From Parietaria judaica (lineage: Eukaryota > Streptophyta > Magnoliopsida > Rosales > Urticaceae), in contig OX940871.1 of the NCBI GenBank assembly GCA_954871525.1, positions 868,001 through 932,000 of the forward strand: DNA of 64,000 bases, written 5' to 3'. Below the pieces are notes generated by a model. It saw nothing but the letters and a program-made list of their open reading frames with translations. It searched no databases and had not been told where the DNA came from. The position numbers and the translations under genes are program-made. The first letter of the stretch is position 1, and each line of letters opens with the position of its first letter. This document shows, one piece after another, positions 52,680-64,000 of the stretch.

Positions 52680-53532
52680 GTTCAGTTTCAATGGTGCTCA
52701 AGCGTGACCGGCACGGCCCGGTTCTTGCTTTTTCTTTTTATTTATTTATTTTAAATGTCAGAATCAAATTTTATGAAACTCTCTACTTTTATCATGTTTT
52801 GGAGCACTCCCATTTAGCTGTTAATCTAAATCTTTCTATACTTCTCTTAGCTTATGAAATCCTATATTTCTCTGTGATTGAATGAGTTATTATTTTTCAT
52901 ATCTTTTTTGTTATATAGTGTTGGTTCAAAACTTGAAATTAAGGTGAGCAACTGAGATTTTGATGTGGTATTTTATAAATAATAGACTTAATTTTGCAGT
53001 TTGCTATTTCCATAAAGAAAATTAATGTCTTATTTTAATATATAAAAATTACATTTAGCGGCGGTAATATTAGTGTTTTCGATAGTATTTACCGCCCGAA
53101 GAATTTAATTAAGATTGAGTAAAAATATTAAATAATATCTTATGAAACTTCAATATGAATTAAAATATGACAAAAGATTGAGTTGATTTTAGAATTTATT
53201 AAAATTGTTATATATATTTAGAAGATAATACATTATACAACATAAAAATTAAAATTATAAACCAAACTTAAGTCATGCAAACAATAATGGTTTTTGTTTT
53301 TGGTTCGATTTATTTTATGATATCCGCAAGACCGTTTTCGAATAGTATAAGTACGCTAGATGGCGGTCTTGCTCTCCTTCTGACACCGGCTCGACCAGTC
53401 CCGACTTTTTTAAAGGCTTCTCCGAAACCCTCGAGATTGATTTTGGAAAGTCCGAAAAGTTGGAAAAAAGCGGACGAAAGTCTCGAAACCGCATTCTATT
53501 TATATAAAATATAAAAATAAGTGTTGATCATG
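52680..53532. other. Intergenic DNA between two convergent genes
   Basis: Holds the 3' UTRs of the H+-ATPase (from the left) and NPF2 (from the right). A 79-codon ORF at 53275-53514 has no known motif. Nothing else was seen. Confidence 0.5.
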
Positions 53533-56500
53533 TTAAACCGAGTGTTTCTCAGGACCCTCTTTGAGCTCAATAGATTTTTCCTTAGAGCCCTTGTATTTAT
53601 ACCACTTTGCACACACCAGAAAGTAGAGCAAGTCAACGGTCACGATACCGGCCACCATGTAATAGAAAAAGTCCAATCTACCCTCGTTCAGATCCTCCGG
53701 CAGCCAGTTCCCACCCTTGGACGCCCTCGTCATCCGGTGAACCGCCGTGATCAGGAAGCTGCTGAGGTAGCTCGAACCGGCCATCCCGCAGAAGAAGATC
53801 GACCCCGCGATGCTCCTCATGTTCTCCGGGAACTGCTTGTAGTAGAACTCCACTTGCCCGATGGCCGCGAACGCCTCGGCGAGCCCCGCTAGGGTCAGCT
53901 GCGGGATCAGCCACGAGGCCGACATTGCGGAGATGTCACCTCGTTTGGGGTCGACGCCAATGACCGGCTCTGTGAGGGCGGTGATCCTCCGGCGATTCTC
54001 GACCCAGCCCGAGAGCAGAGTGAGGACGACGGAGATGAAAATCCCGATTCCGATTCTCTGAAGGAGGCTTATGCCGCCTGTAGAAAATTGTTGGAAATCA
54101 GCTATAAATAGTGTACCATAATAAGTAGTTGTAGTATTATCTAATTCATCTCACCTTCTTTCCTTCTAATCTTTTGGAGGAATGGCACGAGGAGTCTATC
54201 ATAGATGGGTATGAAGAGTGTCATGCTCAGCATGCTGAACACGATGTACGTGGCGGCCGGAATCTCGAACGAGGTGTTCCCGAGGCGGCGGTCGGACTGG
54301 AGGGCTTGGAAGACGACGTACGTTTGTTGCTGGACAATGGCGAGGTGGTAAACCAGAGCCGCTAGCCACACCGGCATTACTCTCACTATGCACTTCACCT
54401 CTTCCACTTGCTGCACGCTGCACAGCCTCCACGGGTCTTCCGGTGATCCGTCTTGCTTTATTTTGTCCTCGGGTGTCACGATTGCGGCTTTGTTGAGACA
54501 TCTAGTCACGCAAAATAGCAGGGTCAGACGGAAAATAACTAGTATAGAGATTCCTGATCAACCAAATAACCTAAACGTTTTCTTTTTACCTGAATTGATC
54601 CGTGTAAGGCAAGTGCGAATTGATGGAATTCGGAGGAATGTATGTGAAGAGAGAAATCCAGGGCTGCTGGGGCTGCTTCAGCCCTCTCTTCTTGACCGAC
54701 ACCACGAAAACCTGAGCCACGCTGGTCAACGGACTCCCCGAGGCTTTGACTTTGACGTACAGCTTGTTGCCCATCAAGAACAGCACGGTGGAGAGGAACA
54801 TCAGCATCGGAGGGATGCTCAACCCGAGGGACCAGCTTATGTTCGACTGGACGTACACGATGAGCGTGAGCGACACCATTTTGGCGAACGTGAAGGTGAA
54901 GAAGTACCAGTTGAAGAAGCTGTTGATTCCTTGCTTCCCTGACTCCGTCTTCGGGTTGAACTGGTCCGCTCCGAAGGCCAAGTTGCAGGGACGGATCCCG
55001 CCCGCTCCGACGATCAGGAACAAGAAACCCGAGAGGAGAAACGTCATTTGCCCGGGTGTTGGTTCTTGGCATGCGTGAGCGTTGGCTTCTTCTGTGGTGC
55101 AATGAGCCGGGTGCATATTCTTGATGGCTGATGTTAACTCTATTATCAGAAGCCCCTTGATCATAACAAAAGTACAAATATATATGAATTAGGCTTCGAT
55201 AAACGAACCTAGCTTCGAGAAAATAGGGAAAAAATGCGATTTCTGATCAGGCGATCGTTTCAGATTACTGAGCGTTAGTTTAAAATCACACGGTCTCAAG
55301 TTCCGTGACACAGTTAGTTTGGGACTAAGTGAATATGACCCGGTAACTCGATTTGAGGTACGTGACTGAAACCGTTTTTTAGCCCGAGTTCATATAAAAA
55401 AAAGAAGAAGCTAATATCATCCGGAAACCACTGAAAATGAAGCTCCAAAAGAGCTTAAACACCGTTTTTCCAACAGTCTTACCAGAAATGAAGCCACTGT
55501 GCCGAAGCACAGAGTGTTGAAGCGGCCGAAATAGCTGTCGCAGAGAAAAGCGCCGGCGAGCGTGGCCAAATTTGTGGTGCCGTTGAAGATGGTGATCGTC
55601 GTTGTTGCAGTAATGCTCTTCATGTTGAAGACAGTGGTGAGATACACCAAGAGATTTGACAGAGTACCTATCGTCCCGAGCTTCTCGAAAGTTTCGTTTC
55701 CTGAACCAAAACCCGGAAACGGGTCACCGTGAATTCATGCCAAAATCACAAAGACTAGACTTCCCGTACATGTTTGGTATGCGGTAAAAGCGGTATTCAG
55801 TTGCATTTTTTTAACCGAGTACTGCGACAACATGTCATATCGGTATTCGGTTCATCCAAAAAGTCCGTTCTAACCTTCATGAACCAAAACCCGAAAACGG
55901 GTTACAAAATTCATCCAGAAAAGCATAAAAAATAGTTTGATATGCGGTAAAGGCGGTATTTGGTTGCACTTAAACCGAATACCGCTACAACTTGACACAT
56001 CATTATAATGTTCCTACCAAAAGATCGGATTTAACCGTTTCTGAATTTTTTTTTTATGAATATGGGTTAACAAAATTCATGCTTAAGAGGTATTTGGTTG
56101 CTTTTTTTAAAACCGAATACCGCAACCGCGCGACACATCGGTATTCAATTACTTCTGAAAAGTCAATTTATCCTTTAGAACCAACATTCAGAACCGTGTC
56201 ACCAAAATTCATGCCAAAATCACAAAAAATCGGTATTCGATCGCATTTAAAAAAAAAAACGAATACCGCATCTCATATCAGTTTCAACCGAACAGCTGTT
56301 TTAACCATTCATGGGCGCGAAAACCCGTAAATGGGCCACCAAAATTCATGCCAAAATCACAAAAATGCGGTATCCGGTTGCATTTCTTTTACCTGAATAC
56401 CGCTACCGCACGACACATCTTCAACCGAAAATCGGTTTTTACCGTCGACAAACGAAAACCCAGAAACCGGTAACCAAAATTCATGGCAAAAACACAAAAA

Positions 56501-56694
56501 GCTCAAAGCTTGAAACTCATCAGTGACTCACCAATGACAAAGGGCATAACTTTCCAGCCTCTGTACTTGACCTTGGACTCATCAGAGGCCTCATCATCAT
56601 CAGATTCCTCCCTCTCCTCCATGGCTTCTCTCTCTTCACTCACCTTCATGGCTCTGTACTCTCCCCTGTAAGAGCTTGAGACTGTGTTTGGCAT
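53533..56694 (-). CDS. NPF2.10/NPF2.11: NRT1/PTR family transporter, NPF2.10/NPF2.11-like
   Basis: Five exons on the minus strand (56532-56694, 55483-55700, 54590-55155, 54155-54501, 53533-54077) give 612 residues with consistent phases; GTR2 is about the same length. An acidic N-terminus (~residues 17-40) precedes YRGWKVMPF and the GNETFEKLG segment. ETFEK (57-61) is the ExxE[KR] motif that couples NPF carriers to protons. [18 protein letters not shown] and [15 protein letters not shown] are NPF2 hallmarks; twelve membrane segments are expected. NPF2 members move nitrate, glucosinolates or other glucosides at the plasma membrane. The closest match from memory is the GTR1/GTR2 branch; outside glucosinolate plants the substrate is open. 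The start at 56694 is the first ATG of the frame; Met16 is an alternative. Adjacent AHA-NPF2 genes also occur in Arabidopsis (At3g47950/60, At5g62670/80). Confidence 0.94.
55725..56480. repeat. Five-copy array of ~140-bp hairpin units in NPF intron 1
   Basis: Each unit contains CCAAAATTCATGCCAAAATC, then CGGTATTCGGTTGCATTT, then its reverse complement AACCGAATACCG, then CGCACGACACATCGG. The CACAT/CATAT marker falls at about 55836, 55996, 56134, 56274 and 56414, a spacing of 160, 138, 140 and 140 bp. The CGGTATTCGGTT / AACCGAATACCG pair can form a stem in each unit. The copies are diverged but in one orientation. Confidence 0.85.
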
Positions 56695-56973
56695 TGATGC
56701 ACATGTATGTGTATATATATATATATATGTGTATGTATAGATGGAGCCAAGAAAGTGGGGCTTAGGTTGGAAACACTTCGTGCTCTCTTCCTATTTGCAG
56801 GGCAAGAATGTGTGGTGAATGAGAGAGCAGTGAGTGAGTTTGGTTTGGACTTTGGAGCATCAATGTGAGCTTGATTTGATTGAATTACCAAACTACATGT
56901 TTTTTCAAACCAAGTTGGTCACTCATAATTGAGTTTGAGTGGGATCTATACTTAGTACTTACTGTTCCTTAAT

Positions 56974-57495
56974 TAATTTTATATTTAATTTATGATTTTT
57001 TATTGCTTTATATATATATTATTCATTTTTAGATTTTTATTTTAGGATTCCGATTCTAGTGAAGTCACTTTCTAAGTACTAATTTTATATTTAATTTATG
57101 ATTTTTTATTGCTTTACATATATATATATATATATTATTCATTATTAGAATTTTATTTTTATATTCCGATTATGGTGAAGTCACTCTCTAACTCTAAGTA
57201 CTAATTTTATATTTAATTTATGAATTTTTATTGCTTTAAATATATATATATATTATTCATTTTTAGAATTTTATTTTTAGATTCCGATTCTGGTAAAGTC
57301 ACTCTCTAAGTACTAATTTTATATTTAATTTATGATTTTTTATTGCTTTTATATATATTATTCATTTTTAGAATTTTATTTTAAGATTCCGATTCCGGTG
57401 AAGTCACTCTCTATGGACTAATTTTATATTTAATTTATGATTTTTTATTGCTTTATATATTTTTTTGTTTTAGGATTCCGATTCCGGTCAAAGAG
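56974..57495 (+). repeat. Five-copy tandem array (105-122 bp period) upstream of NPF2
   Basis: Units start with TAATTTTATATTTAATTTAT at about 56974, 57080, 57202, 57314 and 57419. Each continues with TTTTTATTGCTTTA, a TA run, TTATTCATTTTTAGA, GATTCCGATTC and GAAGTCACTCTCTA. It begins about 280 bp upstream of the minus-strand NPF start codon, so it lies in that gene's promoter region. Confidence 0.9.
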
Positions 57496-58445
57496 AGAAT
57501 TGCGATTTTTGTTTTAATTGAAAAACAAATGTTATTTATAATTTTAGTGTTACTTTTTAAATAATTGCTAGTTAATCTGACAGTCGAAGGTATTATTTAT
57601 TATTTTTTTAATATAATTTGTCTATATTCCTCTTATATCCCGGAAATAGGGTACTTCAGAGTTGAAATATTGAATTTTTGGAATACCATTGAGTTTTGTT
57701 TTTTTAAGAAAGGTCCGAATATGTATTCTAAAATATCCGTATTGAGAAAATAATATCTGTATTTTAATTTTACTTTTAAATAACGAATAGCTAATGTTGA
57801 TAGTCAGATTTCGATCGACGGTGCCAATTAATTAGCTAGTTTCTAAAGAGAAAGAAATTTCAGAATTGTTTGTTTCGGAAATTCCGCTTCCGTTCTTTTT
57901 CGGAAACATAAAAACGGGATTCGGAACTTTAGAATCCCCATATTTACATGATTAAATTATGTAGAGAGATGGTATTAAGGTTTTGGAATTCGGACATTCA
58001 GGTACCAAAGGTGAAATAACTTTACTTAAGGCTAAATTCACATGCTTCGAGATAGTTTAGTTTAATTAATTCATTGAGGGCCTATTATAATGGTGATTTA
58101 GTTATGTTTTTGTTAGACTAAACATATTATTATGTTAAAGGCACTAACCTAATAAATTATTATATGCTTTTCTTAGACTAAATATGAATGCTCATTGACT
58201 ATGTGCTCTCAACTTGTGACATTATTTTTAGTATAAGTATAGTTGGTGATTTCTTTATAGATATTTTCCCATCAAGTGATTTAGATTTGGATTTGAAACA
58301 AATATGAATTATTGGAATCAATAATGTTTATTTAACTAGCTAGTAGTCATTTTAATCTATATTTTTTTTTATCTCTAAAAAAGAAAGATGTGATTATTGT
58401 ACAAAATGCATATTTTTGTGCCAAACCATTTAAGAAAGGCCCATT
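57496..58445. other. AT-rich gene-free DNA
   Basis: No gene or repeat of note. Confidence 0.5.
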
Positions 58446-58712
58446 TGTGAGAGTGAAAAAAATACACATAATGAGTAGTTTTTAAAAAAGTTTGAAACAA
58501 AATGGGCATTTCGTTCATTTACCCTTTACATTATTGTGAGAGTGAAAAAAATACACATAATGAGTAGTTTTTAAAAAAGTTTGAAACAAAATGGGCATTT
58601 CGTTCATTTACCCTTTACATTATTGTGAGAGTGAAAAAAATACACATAATGAGTAGTTTTTAAAAAAGTTTGAAACAAAATGGGCATTTCGTTCATTTGC
58701 CCTTTACATTAT
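58446..58712 (+). repeat. Three tandem copies of an 89-bp unit
   Basis: TGTGAGAGTG begins units at 58446, 58535 and 58624. The copies are nearly identical; the visible change is TTTACCC to TTTGCCC in the last one. The word ATACACATAATGAGTAGTTT ties the unit, reversed, to the direct repeats at 9798-10225. Confidence 0.95.
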
Positions 58713-59397
58713 TATTGAAGTCTTATGATTATTTTAAGTTCAATTCCTACATTCAAAATTCATTTTGAATATATAAAAAAAAAAATCTAAATCTTCGATT
58801 CAATACAAAATTTGATTTTAAATTATTAAAAGAACAATAGAACCTCATCAAATTAATAATCTCAATAAAATAATATTTTTGTACAGTCCAGACTCTAACT
58901 AACATTACTAATATACTTCGATAATATAATAAAATTCTTCGGTCTAATAGTATTATTTTATATATGTTTTAGAAAAATATAAATAGGAAGAGATTATGAA
59001 AGATAAGCATGGTTTTCAAAATGAACAAGAAAGATAAAAGAGCTTTTTCCCAATATTTATTTGTCCTCTATATAGTATATTCACTTAGTTAAATCACTTT
59101 TATAGAGATGGAATCCGATCGGATCGATATGAGCCAATTAAAAGAAATCAATAAAATAAATTGCTTATGATTCTGATATATTTTTGTGGGTCCCCGTTTC
59201 ATACGACATTGAGTGAAAAAGTCAACTTTTCATAAAGAAAAATTATTGAAGAAGTTGTGGAAGACAAAAGAAAGTGTAAACAACAATAATAGTATGGGAA
59301 TGGGACCATATAGAGACCCTTACTTTTGACCTAATTGGATCTCCAATTTCTGATATTTTATTATGTAAATTTGAATACGTGAGACTCAGATGTTATA

Positions 59398-59461
<64 letters not shown>

Positions 59462-60870
59462 CTATAACAATTGAGAGTAGGTGCTTGAAACCTTAAACTT
59501 TGTAGAGCCTTTTTCCACGTTACAATGTTCTTTCCGAGGAATATTAAAAAGAGATAATTGCCCGACAAATGTTTATGTAAGAAGTGGTAGGTTAAGCTGT
59601 CACGGAGTGGGTTAGCGTAAAAGAAAGACCGAGAAGAAGAGAATTATAATCGTACAATTTCGATTGGATTATTCATATGTTCGAGTGGGGAGTGGATGTA
59701 CTTCTTACACGTCGGTAAGTCGGGGACTTCCGTCTCAAACTTATATTATAGAAGAATATATACCACGATAACAAAAAGACCCTCAACATTTGAGAATATC
59801 AGAAACTAAAATATCCCATGATTCAAAACTTGTAAATAAACTAGAAATTACTTTTCTAAAATACTATAATAATTATGTTGTTCTTAAGCTTTTGAAGAAA
59901 ATGAGGAGAAGTATTCAAGATGCTATATATTATTAATCACATAAACATGCCATTTTGTCTAGTCAATTACTCCGATAATGATATTGTTTTTCCTTATATT
60001 GAAATATGATTTGAATGGTAACCTAACCTTGCAAGTAGACATATATTAGGTTTTGTTAGTTCTCGTCTCTTTCTATATCTTTGTAAACTGTGATGCTTTT
60101 TATTTATCTTATTTAGAGCCCCGTTTCTTATTTTGTGTTTTTGGGTGCCAACCTAGTTGGGATTCGAGATCACATTGCGAGATGTCGGGCCTCCATCTTT
60201 TACTAAAAAAAAAAAAGTAGACAATCAAATGATGTCGTTTCCAGTACAAGAACGACACAGTATTCAACACAAATGTCTTGTATTCTATTGGTTCTTTGAA
60301 TATTACACTCTTTAGAGTGTGGAATAATTTTGCCTTCAAAATTCATCAAGTTTAGAACAAAATAAAACATATATACGCGTTTGAAAATGATATATATGCT
60401 ATACAATATATTAATATCACACGCACTTACAGTCAAGTCCATTATTTTTGTGTTTACACTAATAATACAAACTTTTACTTATCAAACTTTGCAAGAACAA
60501 CTTGGTCATGTGTACGAGACAAACTAGTTAGTTTACGTACATATCTAGATTTAAAAATACCAATCGATTTTTATCGATAAAATTTTACGGGTATATCAAT
60601 AATCAACGGAAATCAATAGACAAAAATACTTATATTATATATAGATAATAATATTTTATAACATGATTGTACTTATGCATTAATGCTTGTATGGGGTATT
60701 ATATAATAATATACTTATATTATATAAGGACCAACAATTCGGAAAATAAAAAAGTGACGTTTGGATTTTGACCAAAAAATAAAATTAAATAATTCTTGCT
60801 CGTTTTTTGGTTTTGTTGAAACATGAATTTCGCTTATTGACTATTTATAAATTCATGATTTCGTTTTGTT
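58713..60870. other. AT-rich gene-free DNA
   Basis: (AT)n microsatellite at 59401-59458. No supportable ORF. Confidence 0.55.
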
Positions 60871-61410
60871 TATTTATGGTAAGTCTTGACATCCTTGATG
60901 CCATGACAGTTGTGAAGTATTTCAGGAAAGTATCTAAGTCGCATCCTCAATCAATGAGTGATTGAGTCGACCTCTCCCTGCAATTATTGGTGAATATGAT
61001 CTGGAGTTAATGAATATTATTGCGTGCTGATTCTAATCAGTGGAGAGAATCATTGAACTGATTTGCGTTCCCTAGACGGAAAGTTTTTCAAGGCCAGCTC
61101 CTATCGGTCCCCCCTAATGAGGTCCAATTTCGTTAGCATTACAGAGATAATCTCTAAAATCTTTGGGAGAAGTCAATCAACAATTCGCGAGTGAAGCGGA
61201 GAAAGACGGGACATTCGTAGCTGATTGTTTGCAAGGGGATCTTGCGTTTCATCAAGAGTTCACGTGCTGGATGTCAAAGCTGTTGGCGTGACAACAAATG
61301 GGAGTTTCCTTTGTATGATTTGGGTACATATGATATGATTTACTGTTTGTAATCATCTCTTGTAACTCTTGGTTGATTAATCTGAGTGAGTGCCCCGCAG
61401 AAGTAGTGAC
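60871..61410. other. GC-richer unassigned block
   Basis: About 540 bp of ordinary-complexity sequence between AT-rich flanks. All frames are interrupted and no motif is recognisable. It could be a decayed gene or transposon, or a non-coding transcript. Confidence 0.3.
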
Positions 61411-62544
61411 AGAAAATCTGAACTGTGTTAGCAAAAAGTATTGGTGTTCCTTTACTTTTTCGCACTCGCTTTACTCCTATCGTTCACATTCATAACGTCA
61501 TATTACATGTGCAACGCGAAAATACTTCTTTGCAGTTTGCAATCAAAATCAATCCTTCATATGTATTTTTTTGGTACATAGCCTCGGCTTATTTAATAAA
61601 ATTTGTGAAAGCATTGTGATTTTTTCATAAATATAATTTCACCCTTAGATAACCCGTCGGTAAATCCTAAAGATCGGTTCATTGTGAATTTTCTACTGAC
61701 ATTCTCGAATTCCCGGTAACCTGTCCCGTTGAACTATAGTCAATGCCTCATTATTGTATATTACAAGGCTCAGTTTGATCAATACCAATGACTCATAAAA
61801 TTGCTATATGTTGATGGAAATGATGCCGTACTTTACTACTACGATATGATTCCTACCTTCTTCCACGTTATCCTGTCAATCCTATGCCATTTAAATTTAG
61901 AAGAAAAAAGAAAAATCTATAAATAAGATATTCTGAGTCATTGTCCATTTATTTTCAACTTTTTTTCTCTTCACATCCATACCCTTTTGAGTTTCCACTT
62001 TATTTTGTCGTCATTTAACTTATCTTTAAAATGTGAACATACGTACCGTTATAGAACTATCATAAATGATTGACATAAGTCTACACGGTTTCCCTGTCGT
62101 AGTTTCGTGGTTTCCTGCGCAAACTTGTCTTGAGTTCGTGGTCGTGATCGTGTGCGGTTATTGGGAGAGAAATCGGTTATTTGAATTTTTCTTCACCTTG
62201 TGTTTTCTCCCAACAACTATTTTCATTAAATACTCTAATTAAATGTTGTTTTTTTTAATAAGTTCGATAGGAATATAAAATTGAACAGAAATATAGAACA
62301 TATAAATACAATTAACACATTGTTAATATATATATAAGATCTTTGATAAACCGTTTCTACATCTAAAACTAGAATCAATATGCGCCGTGATGCCAAACAC
62401 CGTCGGTGTATACATGGGCGGACCGCGGACCTACGTTAACTTTTTTATATGACATAACTACTTTTTTGTTGTTGTTGAAAAAACAGAATTACTTTAATAA
62501 GTGGTCAAATTGAAATCCCCAAGATTTTTTTACTTCTTTTTAGT
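61411..62544. other. AT-rich gene-free DNA
   Basis: No gene or repeat that I can support. Confidence 0.5.
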
Positions 62545-62830
62545 GATATTTTGAAAGAAAGACTAGCCTCATTAAACCCTCCGAGTCCCTCTAACGGGTG
62601 CTCCACATAATATTTCAATTGACAAAAGTCAAACGACCGTCCTGAACAAGGGTCAACACTTCGACCTATTACAACTTAAATCCTTTAAAAGGAACATCTC
62701 AACACTTGGCGGGACAGAATCCAACCAACGAAATTTTCTCTAGCCTTAATGGCGAGTTTAGCTAGACTATGAGCAATTTCATTACAGCCTCTTGGGATGA
62801 AGCAGAAAAAAAACAGACTCGATCTGAGAA
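62545..62830 (-). mobile_element. 5'-truncated LINE 3' end with RNase H-like C-terminus
   Basis: The minus strand reads CNEIAHSLAKLAIKARE and GWILSRQVLRCSF, then a stop at 62685-62687. This is the end of an RNase H (RVT_3) domain such as the one fused to plant L1 reverse transcriptases. The downstream tail (GTTTAATGAGG, then GTCTTTCTTTC) resembles the tail at 45384-45450. The phrase ATTTCATTACAGCCTCTTGG is duplicated just upstream (62778 and 62834). Confidence 0.65.
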
Positions 62831-63086
62831 GATTTCATTACAGCCTCTTGGAATGAAGCAATTTCATTACAAATTCACCCCATTTAAGATTTTATCATTT
62901 TTCAAAATTTATCTTTAATTTTTGTTTCTTCATTTAATTTCTTTTTAACTCTTAGTTATATTTATATATCTCCTTCCATTACTTACACCCGGAGATTTGG
63001 TTCCTGATTCCGTCACTGGACATACGTGTCATAATCTCCGATTCGTCTTTTTATTTGATCTTCACTAATATATATGTAGAACAGCA

Positions 63087-64000
63087 TTACACAACTGTTT
63101 TTCCAAATTCAAGTCCATGCTGATCGTGTTCTGAAGAGGCCTGTTTGTACTGGTACCACCTTGCGAACACTAAAAAGTACATGAAGTTCAGGGCTCCCAT
63201 GGCAGCCACCAAGTAGTAAAACAAGTCCAATCTCGCCTTGTTTAAGTCTTGATCGAGCCAATTCCCCGACGAATGAAAGACGGACACCAAAAACCCGCCC
63301 ATGTAGCTCGATATTCCCATGCCGACGAACAAGAACGACCCCCCAATGCTCCGCATGTTCTCCGGGAACTGCTTGTAGTAAAACTCCACGTGGCCGATAA
63401 TGGTCAGCCCCTCGGAGATTCCGATGAGAATCAGCTGAGGCACGAACCAGAAGCCGGAGAGTGGAGAGACCGCGCCCCGTGACGGTGAGTCTCCAATCGG
63501 ATTTGCGAGTGCCAGGGCTCGTCTCTTCTCTTCGACCAAGCCCGATAAGACCTGTTCGAAAATAATTTAGAGAATAAGAAGAAAATTTTATGGGAGAAGA
63601 ACCCGACTCTTACGACAGTTACGCAAAAACCGTCGTGCAAAGGTAAAAGTTTCAACTTTGCACGGCCTACCTCGACGCGTCGAAGTCAAAATCTACACGG
63701 TTTCAGAAGGATCCTACTCCGTTTTATAAAGTAGCGTAATCCATGTTTTGTACTAGTGACTGTGACATACCATGGTCAGCACGGCGACCACCATGCCGGA
63801 GCCCATCCTCTGGAGGATAGTTATGCCGGAAGGCTCTCCGGTGATTCTCCGGAGCACCGGGACGAGGACACGGTCGTAGAGGGCGAGCCAGAGCGTGAGG
63901 CCGAGCATGGAGAAGACGGCAAGCGACGCGGCGGGGACGGAGAACCCCGTCCCGGCGAGGCGGCGGTCGGCCTGCAGGGCCTGGAAGACGACAAAGTTGG
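63087..64000 (-). CDS. Second NPF2 transporter, 3' part only (cut by window edge)
   Basis: The last two exons are visible: 63771 to beyond 64000, and 63087-63551, joined over a GTATGT donor and an AACAG acceptor with phase 0. The upstream part reads FQALQADRRLAG, YDRVLVPVLRRITGEP and GITILQRMG, the same blocks as in NPF2.10/2.11. The final exon contains QLILIGISEGLTIIGHVEFYY-type sequence, KQFPENMRS and ARWYQYK, and ends at GKTVV. The loop after VSVFHSSG is shorter than in the neighbour (no MTRASKG). It lies in the same orientation as the NPF2 gene 6.4 kb away, so the two form a tandem pair. It is more diverged than a recent copy. The protein should be a proton-coupled nitrate or glucoside carrier. 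Confidence 0.9.

Overview
The window is nuclear DNA from a flowering plant, almost certainly a eudicot. It has spliced genes with GT-AG introns and GC-rich exons, set in AT-rich intergenic DNA full of TA microsatellites, MITEs, SINE-like and LINE-like fragments. All recognised proteins are closest, as I recall them, to eudicot (Arabidopsis-like) families. The species cannot be named from the sequence.

Layout. 1-2915 is gene-free and holds a GC-rich island. 2916-5866 (-) is a two-exon PPR-SMR protein. 5867-17564 is repeat-rich: a large nested inverted repeat (9388-11169), tandem duplications, a decayed ABCB transporter piece (12126-12675), an RNase H-like remnant and a long-TIR MITE. 17565-20646 (+) is a calcium-dependent protein kinase of the CPK10/CPK30 type with eight coding exons. 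A hAT-type MITE with a perfect 8-bp target duplication follows at 20993-21663. 22902-24293 (+) is a single-exon, probably plastid FAD oxidoreductase. 25991-28487 (+) is a two-exon type II DnaJ protein. 28488-47008 is an 18.5 kb gene desert with SINEs, a LINE 3' end, tandem duplications and a second hAT MITE (45879-46479). 47009-52679 (+) is a plasma-membrane H+-ATPase of the AHA4/AHA11 type with 21 coding exons. 53533-56694 (-) is a five-exon NPF2 transporter. 63087-64000 (-) is the 3' part of a second NPF2 gene that runs off the window.

How the genes relate. From memory of Arabidopsis loci, CPK10 sits next to a PPR-SMR gene and to NPF2.9, CPK30 sits next to the paralogous PPR-SMR gene, AHA4 sits next to NPF2.10 and a DnaJ gene, and AHA11 sits next to NPF2.11. 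This window carries all of these partners in one stretch, so it looks like the unfractionated form of an ancient block. A proton pump beside proton-coupled NPF2 carriers, linked to a kinase type implicated in nitrate signalling, is a plausible functional neighbourhood. The sequence proves only the linkage.

Other points of interest are a tandem array of hairpin-forming units in NPF intron 1 with a relative in the last AHA intron, duplicated exon-donor boundaries inside the DnaJ intron, an upstream ORF in the AHA leader, and a CPK intron that stays open in frame. I saw no prokaryotic-style system, CRISPR array, rRNA, intact tRNA or virus.
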